Assembly: GCA_963788305.1 (NCBI GenBank)
Contig: CAWBGK010000002.1
Location: 1-64,000, forward strand
Source of the DNA: UTCFX2 sp963788305
Lineage (GTDB): Bacteria > Chloroflexota > Anaerolineae > Anaerolineales > UBA4823
Length of the DNA stretch: 64,000 nt
Direction: 5' to 3'
Below are positions 19,478 through 31,288 of the stretch, one piece after another (within the stretch, counting starts at the first letter, position 1; each line of letters starts with the position of its first letter). Below the pieces are notes generated by a model. It was not told the origin of the DNA, did no database searches, and worked only from the letters and a program-made list of their open reading frames with translations. The position numbers and the translations under genes were made by a program.

Positions 19478-22400
19478 CTATTGGAATGTGATCGACTTGA
19501 TCAGAATGTTTTCTGGACCTAACATACCATTTAATCTTTCGATCAATTCTGAGCAAACCTGAGTACTCGAGTTCGGAAACTCAAGCAGAAAACTCCTGCC
19601 TCGTTCGAACACCTGGATTGAAAAGCGGTCGATCCCTGGATATGTCATCATAATTCCATGGATTCGGCGAAGACGGAGTACATCTCGAGTTTTGTCTCCG
19701 CTAGCCCGTAAAATTACCGTCAACATTCGAACTTCGTCTGTATCTTCAATATTCTGGTGAGGAGGTACCAGGAAACTCGCGAAGTGCTGATTTTCGGCAG
19801 ATGGTTTCCTTTGAGGCAGGGACAATAATTGGCGGAATGTTCTGATTCTCAAAAATTATTGTTGAAGCGGGGACTACTGCCGGTTGTAACGTTAAGCCAG
19901 TTTGTTCCGGTTGGCTGCTCGTTATTGGGTCTTCAGAATGCAAATTGTCCATCTCAAAACCAGGAATAATTGATGGCGATTTTAAACTATCCCTTAAATC
20001 AAGATTTTCGAATTTCACTGAGTAAGCACCGGCTTCATCATCCTTTAGCTCGGGTTCAGATAGAGAAACATCATGACTTTGATCGTCGGGAATCCCTGGA
20101 ATTAGCTTCTCTGTTTTAGTTGTTTGAAGCTCAAACCAATCTGGAGGCTCTTCTGGAACTTGTGGAATTAGGTTATTCTCCAGGTTTATGTTTTCAGGCT
20201 CAGGTTCTAAGGAAGAAGTATCTTCGATTGGATAGGAGTTGGACGAAATTGACCCCACTTTCTGAACATCTTGATGTTTTTGCGAATTAGCCTTATCCTT
20301 CTTTAATGATTCTGCAGCTATCGTTCGGGTGAATTCGGTCGTAATATTGTCGACTAATATCTTAGGATCGCCGCCAGCCGCATCAACCTTTCCATCCACC
20401 AGGATTATTCGATCTACTTGTGCCAACTCGGAATAACGATCCCATGCCCGAGGGAAAATCACCAATTCAATACTACCTTGAAGATCTTCAATTGAAACAA
20501 AGGCCATAGGTTGACCAGATTTGGTGACATGGCTGCGAATCCTTGTAACAATTCCAGCGACTCGAACAGGCTCAAGATGAGTCGCCTCGCCAAGCTGTCC
20601 AGAAAAATGAGTGACCACGTCCTCTAGTTCGCTAATTATTGAATTCAATGGATGGTCGGATACATAAAGACCGATTAATTCCTTCTCCCAATCAAGAATA
20701 TCTCGGCGATTGATCCCACTATTTACCGGAGATAAGGATATCTTCTCCATTACACCTGTTGCTGCCCCAAACAGGCTCATCTGCCCACTTTCAGCAGCAC
20801 GAAAATGTGAAGCGCTTGATGCGATGATCCGATCGATCGATTCGAGTAATGAGGTCCTTTGACCAAATTTGTCCAATGCACCAACTTTTATCAAGAACTC
20901 AAGCGACCTCCTGCCAACCTGGCGCAAATCAACCCGTCTGGCAAAGTCATCAATACTGGCAAATTGCCCATCTATTCGTGCGCTTAATATCGTTTCTACA
21001 GCGGCTTGGCCAACATTCTTTACCCCACCAAGGCCAAATCGGATTACTGAGCTGCCGTCACCGCAATCTTCAATAGCAAAATCCCAATCGCTGGCATTGA
21101 CATCAGGCGGGCTAACGCCAATCCCCATCTTTCGAGCATCAGCGACATATATCGCAACTTTTGCAGTATCATTCTTCGAGACAGAAAGCAACGCCGTCAT
21201 ATACTCTACAGAATAATGCAGTTTTAAGAATGCTGTTTGAACCGCAATTACCGCATAATCGACCGCGTGACTCTTGTTGAATCCATACCGCGCAAATTCC
21301 TCCCACTCTTCGAAGATTTTCGCAGCAGTATCTTTGTCAATCTCCTGTTTACTCGCTCCGTCGATAAACTTCTGCCGATGCTTAATCAGCTTATCAGGCA
21401 TCTTCTTAGCGATTGCTTTTCGCAAATCATCCGCTTCAGGCGCGGTATAGCCTGCCAGTTTCATTGCAGCAAACATCAGCTGCTCTTGATAGACCGGATA
21501 ACCGTAAGTCTCTCTGAAGATTTCTTCCAACCATGGGTGAAGGTATTGGACCTCTTCTTCGCCATGCATCCTACGAATGTATCCTGGGATAAAATCCATC
21601 GGACCTGGCCGAAAAAGAGCCACCATAGCGACAACATTCTTGAGTTCGGTGGGTTTCATCTCCATCAACCAGCGACGCATACCCGATCCTTCGACTTGAA
21701 AGACACCTGCGGTATCCCCGCGACCTAGCAGTTCAAACGTCGGAGGATCATTGGTTGGAATATTGTCTAGGGTAAATTTAATCCCGTGCCTCTTCTCAAT
21801 CAGATCACAGGCCTTCGCCATAATCGTCAGAGTGGATAATCCCAGAAAATCGACTTTCAATAATCCTAAAGAATTGAGAATATTCATCTCGAATTGAGTG
21901 ACCGTCTTTATTGGGCTTTCACCTGCAGTGTTCCCCGTGGGCCGATGGAGCGGGATGTAATCAATTATTGGCTGATCTGTGATGATTACGCCCGCAGCAT
22001 GGGTTCCGGCATTTCGCACAACTCCTTCAACATCTGAAGCAGTATCAATCAAGTCCTTCATGTATGAAGTCGAACTGTATGCTTTCTTAAAATCCGGGAC
22101 TTCCTCAAGTGCCTGGTGAATAGAGATTGGTTTTCCAGGGATATTCGGAACAAGTTTTGCAACTCGATCCACTTCCGTTAACGGTATGTCCATTACTCGA
22201 CCTACATCGCGAATTGCTGCTCTGGCTCCAAGAGTGCCAAAAGTAATAATTTGGGCAACTTTGTCATCACCATATTTCCTGGCGGTGTATTCCATCATCT
22301 CAGCCCGCCGGTCATCTCTGAAGTCCAGATCAATATCTGGCATCGAGATTCGCCCAGGATTAAGAAACCTTTCAAATATCAGTCCATGTTCAATTGGATC

Positions 22401-23525
22401 GACCAATGTGATGTTTAAGGAAAAGGCAACAATCGATCCAGCCGCCGACCCACGCGCGTTGTACCAGATGTCTCGGCTTTTTGCGTACCTGCATAAATCC
22501 CATACAATCAAGAAATACGGATCAAAACCCATCTGGTGGATTACATTAAGCTCAAAATCAAGCCGCTGCAATAAAATTGGGTCATCAGCTCTTGAACCGT
22601 ATCTGTTTTTCAAACCTTCCGCACATAATGTTCGCAAGTAGCTGTCTGGGGTGAATCCTTCAGGGACTTCAAAATTGGGTAAATGATATCCTTTAAAACT
22701 AAGGTCAACGTTACACCGTTCTGCGATGGTCAGAGTATTGTTTAATGCATCCGGTACATCTTTGAAAAGGTTTGCCATCTCTTCGGATGTTCGAAGATAA
22801 TAGCTCCCATCGGTCATCCGCATCCGACCAGGGTCGCTCAGCAGCGTACCAGTCTGAATTGCAAGCATGATATCTTGTGAGCGAGCATCCTCAGGTTCAA
22901 TATAGTGTACATCGTTTGTTGCCACAAAACTGGCATCATACCGTCTTCCGAGCTGAAGTAAATTCCTGTTGATGCTATCAAGCTCCGGGATATCGTGCTG
23001 TTGAAGTTCTAAATAGAAATTGTCCTTACTAAAAACTTCGTAATACCAATCTAACTGTTTTTGGGCTACGCTCAAATTCCCATCAGCAATTAATCGCGGC
23101 ACTTCGGCTGACATACAACCTGAAGTACAGATTATCCCTTCAGAATGGGCTGCAACTAATTCATGATCAACCCTCGGATAATAATAAAACCCGTCCAGCT
23201 GTGCTGCACTTGCGAGTTTTAGTAGATTCTGATAACCTTTTTGATTTTCTGCCAACAGCAGGAGGTGGGTTGCCTTCTTGTCAAACTGAGGGTCTCGTGA
23301 TTTCATTCCTCGAGGGGCAAGATACGCTTCTATTCCAATAATCGGCTTGACTCCGGCATTCGTAGCCTGATTAAAAAATTCGATGACACCAAACATCGTT
23401 CCATGATCAGTGAGGGCTAAAGCCGGCATCTCCATCTGCTTTGCGCGTTCAACCAGCTTCTTGATGTTGCTAAAGCCATCTAAAAGAGAATATTCAGAAT
23501 GAACGTGCAAGTGGACGAAGGACAT
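19478..23525 (-). CDS. dnaE: DNA polymerase III subunit alpha, one frameshift near the C-terminus
   Basis: About 1348 residues. The PHP domain opens 'FVHLHVHSEYSLLDG', with 'ALTDHGTMFG'. The catalytic 'MPDIDLDFRDDRR' acidic triad lies near residue 394, and the palm/finger and helix-hairpin regions follow ('EGVVRNAGTHAAGVIITD', 'YPVYQEQLMFAAMKLAGYT'). An OB fold ('VRVAGIVTRIRSHVTKSGQPMAFVSIEDLQG') sits near residue 990. It synthesises the leading and lagging strands. Between the OB fold and the C-terminal domain is a roughly 180-residue low-complexity, Glu/Pro/Ser-rich segment (about 1060-1240). The C-terminal domain continues in another frame after a break near 19790. Confidence 0.93.
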
Positions 23526-23528
23526 GGG

Positions 23529-23876
23529 TTATTTCTGTGCACTCTTCCTTTGTCTTTCTCTTTCTGACTTATACCGTAACCGTCTTTCTAGTACGTAATC
23601 GTCAAATTCTTCGTAGTTTTCGTCCAATTCATCAAATCCGCCATAATTTTTTGAAGCCAGATGCTGTTTACCTTCAAGAGGATTTTTCTTGTATCCTGAA
23701 TGATGCGTCCTATCCACACCATTTCCAGAACGATCCGGCAATTCAAGCTCCAGTGGATTCAATGAAACCACGCGCACCGATGTAAGACAGGTCGGGCATG
23801 TGATTCCCTGATACAGCTTTACTGATACGCCAATTGAAATTATGTCATTACAAACAGGGCATCTTGCAGGAGCCAT
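23529..23876 (-). CDS. LysW-like zinc-ribbon protein with extended charged tail
   Basis: An intact protein of 115 residues ending 4 bp from the dnaE start. The N-terminal half has two Cys pairs (CPVC, CPTC) and 'VRVVSLNPLELEL', the arrangement of LysW-type amino-group carrier zinc ribbons. LysW proper is about 55 residues and ends EDWGE; here that ending is missing. Instead an acidic stretch (DELDENYEEFDDY) and a basic tail (RLRYKSERERQRKSAQK) follow. It is therefore not an obvious lysine carrier. Its tight linkage to dnaE hints at a nucleic-acid role, which is inference. Confidence 0.5.
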   Translation of the reverse strand: MAPARCPVCNDIISIGVSVKLYQGITCPTCLTSVRVVSLNPLELELPDRSGNGVDRTHHSGYKKNPLEGKQHLASKNYGGFDELDENYEEFDDYVLERRLRYKSERERQRKSAQK

Positions 23877-23983
23877 ACCATCAACTCATGTTAGAGAAGC
23901 AATCAAGTATTAAGAAAGGATTATACCATTTTAAAGATTCAAGTTGGTTTTCATGCACGCAGCACTCGGTTATAATTTGAACT

Positions 23984-24215
23984 ATGAGAAGAAAGAAGGG
24001 TTTGCCTACAGATAATATTTTTTACATTGTTCGCAGGAATTCTTGCTGGTATATCAGCAATAGTTATATTGCTTGTCTCCAAGAGATCGGCATCAGAACA
24101 CCAGAAAATGCATGTCAATAATAGTTCAATTCCACCAGGAATAGTCCAGCAGCCCCAATTATCAGAAACGAAGATTACTGAAGCCGCTCCAGCGATAACT
24201 GCTAAAGCCTCCTAA
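23984..24215 (+). CDS. Small single-span membrane protein, one frameshift
   Basis: The start 'MRRKKGLPTDNIF' (ATG 23984) continues in another frame as 'LFAGILAGISAIVILLVSKRS', a basic start followed by one membrane helix, then a polar, Pro/Ala-rich tail ending 'PAITAKAS'. About 76 residues. The break is near 24025. A TATAAT lies 8 bp before the ATG, implying a very short or absent leader. The family is unknown. It is followed closely by the AI-2E-type transporter gene. Confidence 0.4.
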
Positions 24216-24234
24216 AAATCGAGATAATGTCAAC

Positions 24235-25495
24235 GTGGTTAATCCACTGCCTGCACAGACGACGATCTGGTCCCCACCGACCAAATACCTTGTTGGAACC
24301 GGATTGTTCATTTTTCTTCTTTTCGGCATTTACATTGGCCGAAGCGTTATCCCATTGGTTATCCTTGGCGCTTTGATCGCTTTTATCATCCAGCCTATTG
24401 TCAATTTCTTACAGGTACGATTTCGATTTCGTCGGGCCCTTGCAATTTCCTTCACATATTTTATTGTTTTCCTTTTTATTCTGCTCATCCCGCTGATCCT
24501 CATCCCTTCGATAATCAATGCAATAGACCTAGTTACAGAAATTGATTTTCCATCCTTAATCTATAATATTTCGATCAGCATCGCTGAATTCCTCGGGCGT
24601 ATAACGCAAATTCCTCTCATTGGTCCTGTTCTTGGTAGTTTATTTGATCCTTTTCTCAAGACAATGGCAAATCTTACTGCCGAACAACCAGCAGAAGCGC
24701 CGAATCTGAATATTGCATTTTCTGAATTGATCTCCCGCCTGGCTTCCACCCTTGGTGTCTTGGTGCGTGCAGTTGGAGCTGTTGCTTCAGCCTTGGTCGC
24801 GGTATTTTTTGCCTTTTTATTCAGTATCTATCTTAGTTTTGATGGATATAAGTTTAAGGCGGTACTACCGCGGCTGATTCCTTCCGTTTATAAGGATGAA
24901 ATTGAGATCCTTCTGCACAGCCTGGGTTCAATATGGGAATCATTCTTACATGGTCAAATAGCATTAATGGTCATTGTCGGTGTAACAGTTTGGTTAGGCA
25001 CAACAATATTAGGTTTACCACAGCCGATTTTCTTTGGTTTCTTATCAGGAATGTTAGAGATGATCCCAACGCTGGGTCCTCTGCTTGCTTTCATCCCTGC
25101 TGTGCTGGTCGCGCTCATATTTGGATCTTCTACCCTTGCGGTTAATAATCTGATTTTTGGGATGATCATCGCTGGATTTTATTTACTTGTTCAATTTTTT
25201 GAAAACCAATTTATTGTTCCTCGAGTTCTCGGGAAAGCCGTAGATTTGCATCCATTAGTCGTACTCGTGGGCGCTTTGGCAGCCGGGTCTCAATTTGGCA
25301 TCTTAGGGAATTTTCCTTGCTGCACCTGTGATTGCTTCAACAAAATTGGTTTTTCTTTATCTCTACGATAAAATTCTCGAGACTCCCACTCCACCAACTT
25401 TAGAGACTAAAGAAGGTTTTCTTAAAAACTTCCAATCTTTTTTTCGGAAGATTGGCGGCAAAATCTCCAAACCGTTTAAACGCTCCGTGCTATAA
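24235..25495 (+). CDS. AI-2E family transporter (PerM/YdiK-like), one frameshift
   Basis: About 419 residues with 7-8 membrane helices: two or three near the N-terminus ('FIFLLFGIYIGRSVIPLVILGALIAFII', 'ALAISFTYFIVFLFILLIPLILIP'), a periplasmic-like loop, and the C-terminal family core 'GLPQPIFFGFLSGMLEMIPTLGPLLAFIPA' and 'ENQFIVPRVLGKAVDLHPLVVLVGALAAGSQFGILG'. The end continues in another frame ('FLAAPVIASTKLVFLYLYDK') after a break near 25315. Members export autoinducer-2 or act as ion antiporters; the cargo is unknown here. A GTG start at 24235 is used. Its stop TAA lies inside the TATAAT of secA. Confidence 0.85.
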
Positions 25496-25496
25496 T
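25491..25496 (+). promoter_or_regulatory. Candidate -10 box of secA overlapping the upstream stop codon
   Basis: TATAAT at 25491-25496 contains the TAA that ends the transporter gene (25493-25495). The secA ATG is 23 bp downstream and is preceded by AGAGGA. No clear -35 hexamer is seen. Confidence 0.4.
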
Positions 25497-25518
25497 CCGC
25501 CACTTAGAGGAAAAACTA

Positions 25519-28500
25519 ATGCTTAAGAAATTCATTCGTCTGGTCGGAGGCGACCCGAATAAACGCGAAATAGAAAAGCTATCTGAAATTGTCGATCAAG
25601 TCAACGGCCTCGAACCACAGTACGAATCATTGAGTAATGATGAATTACGTGCTAAAACGATCGATTTTAGGCTTCAATTATCGAACCAAACTGAGAGCAT
25701 CGAAGAAATCGAAGAGAAGCGGAAAGCTGAGCAAAATGTTCTGGATAGAGATTTTACCTGATGCTTTTGCTGCAGTGCGAGAAGCCAGTAAACGCACTAT
25801 TGGGCTCCGACATTATGATGTTCAGCTGATTGGTGGGATCGTCTTGCACCAGGGAAGAATATCCGAAATGAGAACTGGTGAAGGAAAAACCTTGGTCGCT
25901 ACACTCCCACTTTACTTGAATGCATTAACTGGTCGAGGCGTACACCTCATCACAGTTAATGATTACCTGGCTCGTCGAGATGCGCGTTGGATGGCCCCGA
26001 TTTTTAATGCACTTGGCTTATCAGTCGGGGTGCTTCAAATGGCTGCTCGGACCGAGAATGGGAAAAAAGCGTTTCTCGTCGACCTCGAGCGGGAATCCCC
26101 CCATGAAGATCAAAATCAACTTCGCCTTGTCCAACGTGAAGAAGCCTACCTCGCTGATATCACCTATGGGACGAACAGCGAGTTTGGGTTCGACTACCTG
26201 CGGGACAACATGACGATGAGTTTAAATGATCGTGTTCAACGCGGTTATTATTACGCGATCATTGATGAAGTCGATAATGTACTTATCGATGAAGCAAGAA
26301 CTCCATTGATAATCTCTGGTCCAGCTCAAGATGAAGCGGATTGGTATATCCGCATTTCTCAGGTCGCCAAAGCGCTTCGTCCAGAAGATTACGAAGTGGA
26401 AGAGAAAGATAGAACTGTAACTTTGACCGAATTGGGTGAAGCTCATGTCGAAGAGCTACTAAATATGCCGCTGCGCGATCCTGATCGTCCCGAAGACGTT
26501 ACTCCCGAACAAGAACGTGTGTTGGGCTACCTTGAACAAGCTTTGCGTGCCCAATATCTCTATCGCCGAAATAAGGATTATCTTGTACAGGCGGGAAAAG
26601 TAATCATTATCGATGAATTTACTGGCCGAATGATGCCTGGCAGGCGTTGGTCTGATGGACTTCATCAGGCAGTAGAAGCTAAGGAAGGTGTTAAAGTCCA
26701 AAGCGAATCAGTCACATATGCCACAATCACTATCCAGAATTATTTCCGTATGTATCAGAAATTAGCTGGTATGAGCGGTACTGCTGTGACCGAATCCGAA
26801 GAGTTTGACAAAATTTATAAACTCGGTGTGCTGGCGATACCAACCAACCTGGAATATCAGGCGATGCTTCCCGACTCGGAAATCGAAGAATTGGAGAGCA
26901 AGGATGAGCAAGGTTACAAATTTGGCTATTATGCCATCAAAGAAGATCCCCTGAAATCTCCCATTTATTGGCGTCGAAAAGATTACCCAGATGTTGTCTT
27001 TCGTAATGTCGAAGCTAAACTTCGTGCGATCTGCCAGGAGCTGCTTCAATTCCATGTTTTAGGTCAGCCAGTGTTGGTTGGAACTACTTCCGTAGAAAAC
27101 TCGGAGCGGCTTTCAAATCGACTTCGCGCCGAACCATTAAAACGGCTTGCCCAGGTACTTCTCCTCCGAAATACGTGGATAATTAAAAATAATTATCAGG
27201 AAGATGGTCGGCAGATTCCAGAGCTGCAGTTCCTTAATTCCCCACTCGAGGAGTTGGACCAGAGTTCGATGAGACGGTTGGCAAGAGAACTTGAAATCCC
27301 CTTCATCCCTGATGATCCAATTAACCTCGAGCGGTTGTCAAGCATCTTAAACATTCCGGAGAAGTCTAAAGATCGACTAATTTCCAGTCTCCAGGCAGGT
27401 ATCAACCACCAGGTCCTCAATGCTCGAAAACACACGGAAGAAAGCCAGATCATCGCCACCGCTGGTGCATTTGGAGCTGTCACCATTGCAACCAACATGG
27501 CAGGTCGTGGAGTGGATATCAAACTCGGTGGCGATCTCGCAGAGGAAATTATTGCCGACGTGAATCGGATTTTAAGCAGAACCGGTCTAAAAGATCCTTA
27601 TGAAATGTCCCACCTGGAAAGAAAAGCCGCTCTGCTTATACTCAGTCGGGACGATTACGGCATTTATGAAGCAGAAATTGACTATTATCTAAAATACCTA
27701 AGTGAAATGGAGCAGGTGCGCGAGCTTGGTGGTCTTCATGTGTTGGGATCAGAAAGACACGAGGCGCGACGGATTGATAATCAGCTGCGAGGAAGGTCTG
27801 CTCGCCAGGGCGATCCTGGATCTTCACGTTTTTACCTGTCGATGGAAGATGATTTAATGCGCCTTTTCGGCGGACAGCAGGCGGATGGAATGATGCAGCG
27901 GTTGAAAATTGACGACGCTCTACCTCTCGAGATTGGGCTAGTTAGCAGGTTGATCGAGCAATCTCAAACAAGAGTTGAGGGCGCAAATTTTGACGTTCGG
28001 AAACACTTGCTTGAATACGATGATGTATTAAATGCTCAAAGAGTACGCATTTATGCCGAGAGAAATCGCGTATTTGTCAAGCCTGATTTAACTGACGATG
28101 TGCTCGTGATGCTCCAAACCGAGCTTTCACGCCGTGTTCCTGAAGCGTTAAAAGATGAAGGTGGTCCCTGGAAATTGCTGGCATGGCTTGAGCAAATTCA
28201 GCCGTCTTTATCAGTAAACGGCCAAATCTTCCCTTCCTTCTCACTAAAGCTGTTAGCTGATGAAATCAAGCAATTGCTGCCAGAGGAGCCCAAGGCTGCA
28301 GACATCCGCACTGCCCTCCTGGCAATGGCGAAGAATTCGCTTCAAGCGGAAACGGAGCATCAGCTTAAGGCTATTTCAACTTTTCTCGATCAGAAGTCAA
28401 GACCGGATGGAAACTCAGCTCCAGGAGCGTTTTGATTCATTAGATACCTTTTTCGAAGGATTAGAAATATCTGAAGAAGCGGAATCTCAACCGCGGCCAA

Positions 28501-29668
28501 CGAATGAGCTGCTAGCTGAGCTTTCAAATATCGCTCACCTCCCTCTGAAGTTATCCAGCGGCCAACTGCGCCTCCTTAGAGAGATCCTTCCGAACTGGCC
28601 GAATCGATACGCATGGAAGTTGAAGCCAGCCTTCAATCGCAGACGATCGCGCGAATAATAAGCACAATCGAAATGCGAATAGGTGAACCTCTCGATCTCC
28701 AGGAAAACAACTCAACTATTCGAAATTGGAAATTGCACACTGAGACAATACTGGACGCTTCATTCCAGGCGTTCAATAAACGCCAGGAAAAATTAATTGG
28801 AGAAAATGGACAAATATCCAAAGACTTGGATATTTTACTGGGAAAACTACTGCCTCCCTATTCCGATCACGAGATTTTCTGGCTGCTGCTTCAAATCCCG
28901 AAGGGGTCGAAGGCGATGTTTGACCGCCGCACACATAGACGAATTTTTCAGCAAACCAATCGACTGGTCTATTCTTACTTTGCAGCGAAATTATTGGAAG
29001 AACAAAAATCTGAGCAAATAACTGGTATGGTTTTGGAACACCTCGAATCCGCGCTGATCGCCTTATGGAAGATTTGGGGACAGGCAGAATTCACCAGGCT
29101 TGAAAATGCCAGTCTCGATGAGTTTGAAGCCGACACAAGAAAAGAATTTCTCGAAATGCTTGACCTGGAAAGCGATACCCCGCTTGGAAAGCTCACCCTT
29201 TCCAGCCTTGATCTTGACCAGCGCGAGATCATCTCCGAGCAGTTAGGCAGAAGGATACTATCCAATATCTATCGACAGCTACTTCTTGGTGTCATTACCG
29301 AATTATGGGTGGATTATCTTACCCAAATGGAAGCTCTGCGGGTTTCAATTGGCTTGGAAGCCTACGCTCAGCGAGATCCACTTGTCCAATATAAAGGTCG
29401 AGCTTCAGAGCTGTTCCAAAATTTACAGTCAAATATTCGATTAGGTGTGATTTCAAGGATGTTTACTTATCAACCGCGCGATGTCAGCCGGTTCCAAACC
29501 GGCTTGATGCAATCCGAATCCACTACTGCTGTAGAAAGCGTAGATGAGATTTCTGATTATGAATCAGGTAGTGACGATCAAATGAATCAAGAGGCCGGCG
29601 GACCTGTTGGAGAAATACAGAAAACGAGTGAACACATCCAAAAAAAACGCCGCCGTCGAAGGAGATAA
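25519..29668 (+). CDS. secA: Preprotein translocase ATPase SecA, enlarged, three frameshifts
   Basis: About 1382 residues, against roughly 900 in E. coli. The ATPase motor is clear: Walker A 'EMRTGEGKT' near residue 117, 'VNDYLARRDA', 'IIDEVDNVLIDEARTPLIISG', 'MSGTAVTE' and 'TIATNMAGRGVDIKLGGD', 'GGLHVLGSERHEARRIDNQLRGRSARQGDPG'. It drives Sec-dependent export with SecYEG. Two insertions stand out: about 85 residues between 'LVGTTSVENSERLSNRL' and 'HQVLNARKHTEE', and about 300 extra residues between 'EYDDVLNAQR' and 'WVDYLTQMEALR'. The usual C-terminal zinc motif is replaced by KKRRRRRR. Frame changes lie near 25740, 28405 and 28605. Confidence 0.95.
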
Positions 29669-29702
29669 TCGCTGGCGTGCGTTCTTAGAGAATTGCCATG
29701 AT

Positions 29703-29740
29703 AAGGCGACGGCCCTTCTGGTGTCGTCTTATTTATTTTG
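29703..29740 (+). terminator. Intrinsic terminator after secA
   Basis: AAGGCGAC (29703-29710) pairs with GTCGTCTT (29723-29730), with one G:U pair and a 12-base loop, followed by ATTTATTTT. It lies 35 bp after the secA stop and overlaps the 3' end of the convergent gene, so it could also serve the minus strand. Confidence 0.6.
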
Positions 29741-30443
29741 CTCCCATTCTGCCACACTTTCCTGAATCAGCTTCTTAAAATTATTATCCGCCACATCATA
29801 AACGCTCTCGTAAGACTTATCATCGATGATCACTGCGATTCCACCATCCTGTGATTCGATAATCTTCATTGAATGATTGTTAAATGGAGATAAGCGGAGT
29901 TTGTTTTGAAGGATACGATCAATTTGAGCTGCTATGCTGATTTGTAGCGCTTGTTTTTGATCCAATTTTTCTTGCCCTATCGATTTTGAGATTAATTCTT
30001 CAATAACCACTTCCTTTGAATTAATCGACTTGGAGAAACGAGATGATCGAACAGGCTGAATCTGATTAAGCATCGGTGATAAACTGTCTGTCTGAGAAAT
30101 CTTGATATGGATCAATTGACAAATTGGGGTAAGGTGCTAAGGAAAGAAATGCCCAATTTTTTAGCTCTAATAAGATCTTTTCCAACTTTGAACGCATCTG
30201 AGGAGACATTTTTTCAAAGGATGAAAAAGTCTTTTCTTCCATTTCTAGCACCAATTGATTATTCTTGCTATCACGCCAAATTCTTAGCAGGGTCCTCCCA
30301 TTTTTTGTAGTCAAAACATCTCTCGATGTGCCAGGTTTTTGAGATGCACCAACCAGCAGTGCCCCAATCAGGCTGCCTATAATCAGTCCAATAAGACCAA
30401 TGGTTAGAATTGGGAAGATTGAGTTGATGAGCTCAGAAGTCAT
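29729..30443 (-). CDS. Membrane-anchored hypothetical protein, one frameshift
   Basis: From ATG 30443 the protein begins 'MTSELINSIFPILTIGLIGLIIGSLIGALLVGASQKPG', a single N-terminal membrane helix with a Gly-rich face. A cytosolic region follows ('RDVLTTKNGRTLLRIWRDSKNNQLVLEMEEKTF', 'MSPQMRSKLEKILLELKNW'), and after a break near 30080 a second part ('EKLDQKQALQISIAAQIDRILQ', 'YESVYDVADNNFKKLIQESVAEWEQ'). It is about 237 residues with no recognised domain. It starts 8 bp after fpg ends and is the last gene of the mutase-meaB-acetyltransferase-fpg run. Confidence 0.5.
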
Positions 30444-30451
30444 GCTTCTGA

Positions 30452-31288
30452 TTATAGTTGGTCGTCTTCTGGGAGAACCTGACAAAATGGACAGTAATAT
30501 GTGCTTCTTTGACCAACAACACTGTGGACGATCATCCTGCCACAAGTAAAACATGGCTGGTTAACTCTGCCGTAGACGCTGAAATGATTCTGGAACCCTC
30601 CTCCGCGAAAAACCCAATCGATGCTTGCGCCATTCTGCTGAATTCCTTGTTCTAATGTTACCCGAATGGACTTCCAAAGCTTGAATGCATCTTCTTCGAG
30701 TACCTGCGATGATAAAAGATTTGGATGCAAACCGGCAAGGTGGAGGCTTTCGTCTGTATATATATTTCCCAATCCTGCAATAAATGACTGGTCAAGCAGA
30801 AGCGGTTTTAGCTGGCGCTTTTTTTTCTGAAGCATTGTATACAGAGTTTCTGGAAGAAAATCTCGATCGAATGGTTCCGGACCGAGTCTTGAAAGGACTT
30901 CAGCAGGGTTCTTGACTAGCCATATCCGGCCGAACTTCCTGGGATCATTAAAAGTTAATCGATATCCCTGGCTGAATATTATCCAAATTCGATGGTGAGT
31001 ACCTCGCTCTGCATCATTCTCCTCCACCCATAAATCTCCACTCATCCTGAGGTGGATGATCAAAAATAATTCCGAAAGTGAAAAGATTAAGTATTTTCCA
31101 CGTCTTGAAATATCTATGATTTCCTGCCCTTTGATTTGATTTACTAACTCATCGGAAGTTGGAACCTGAATACTTCGTTCCCAAAAAACTTCTGCTCTGC
31201 TGATCTTCATCCCTGGAAGTGGAGGTCTATCCTTCTTGCCTGCTACCAGCACCCTTCGGATTGTCTCAACTTCAGGAAGCTCAGGCAT
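30452..31288 (-). CDS. fpg: Formamidopyrimidine-DNA glycosylase
   Basis: An intact protein of 278 residues. The N-terminus 'MPELPEVETIRR' carries the catalytic Pro2 and Glu3; a second conserved block is 'HLRMSGDLWV', and 'DPRKFGRIWL' is the lesion-side loop. The helix-two-turn-helix 'DQSFIAGLGNIYTDESLHLAGLHP' and the C-terminal zinc finger (CFTCG and YYCPFCQ) are complete. The enzyme removes oxidised purines such as 8-oxoguanine and cuts the strand by beta/delta elimination. The start overlaps the stop of the acetyltransferase gene by 8 bp, indicating one transcript. Confidence 0.96.
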   Translation of the reverse strand: MPELPEVETIRRVLVAGKKDRPPLPGMKISRAEVFWERSIQVPTSDELVNQIKGQEIIDISRRGKYLIFSLSELFLIIHLRMSGDLWVEENDAERGTHHRIWIIFSQGYRLTFNDPRKFGRIWLVKNPAEVLSRLGPEPFDRDFLPETLYTMLQKKKRQLKPLLLDQSFIAGLGNIYTDESLHLAGLHPNLLSSQVLEEDAFKLWKSIRVTLEQGIQQNGASIDWVFRGGGFQNHFSVYGRVNQPCFTCGRMIVHSVVGQRSTYYCPFCQVLPEDDQL

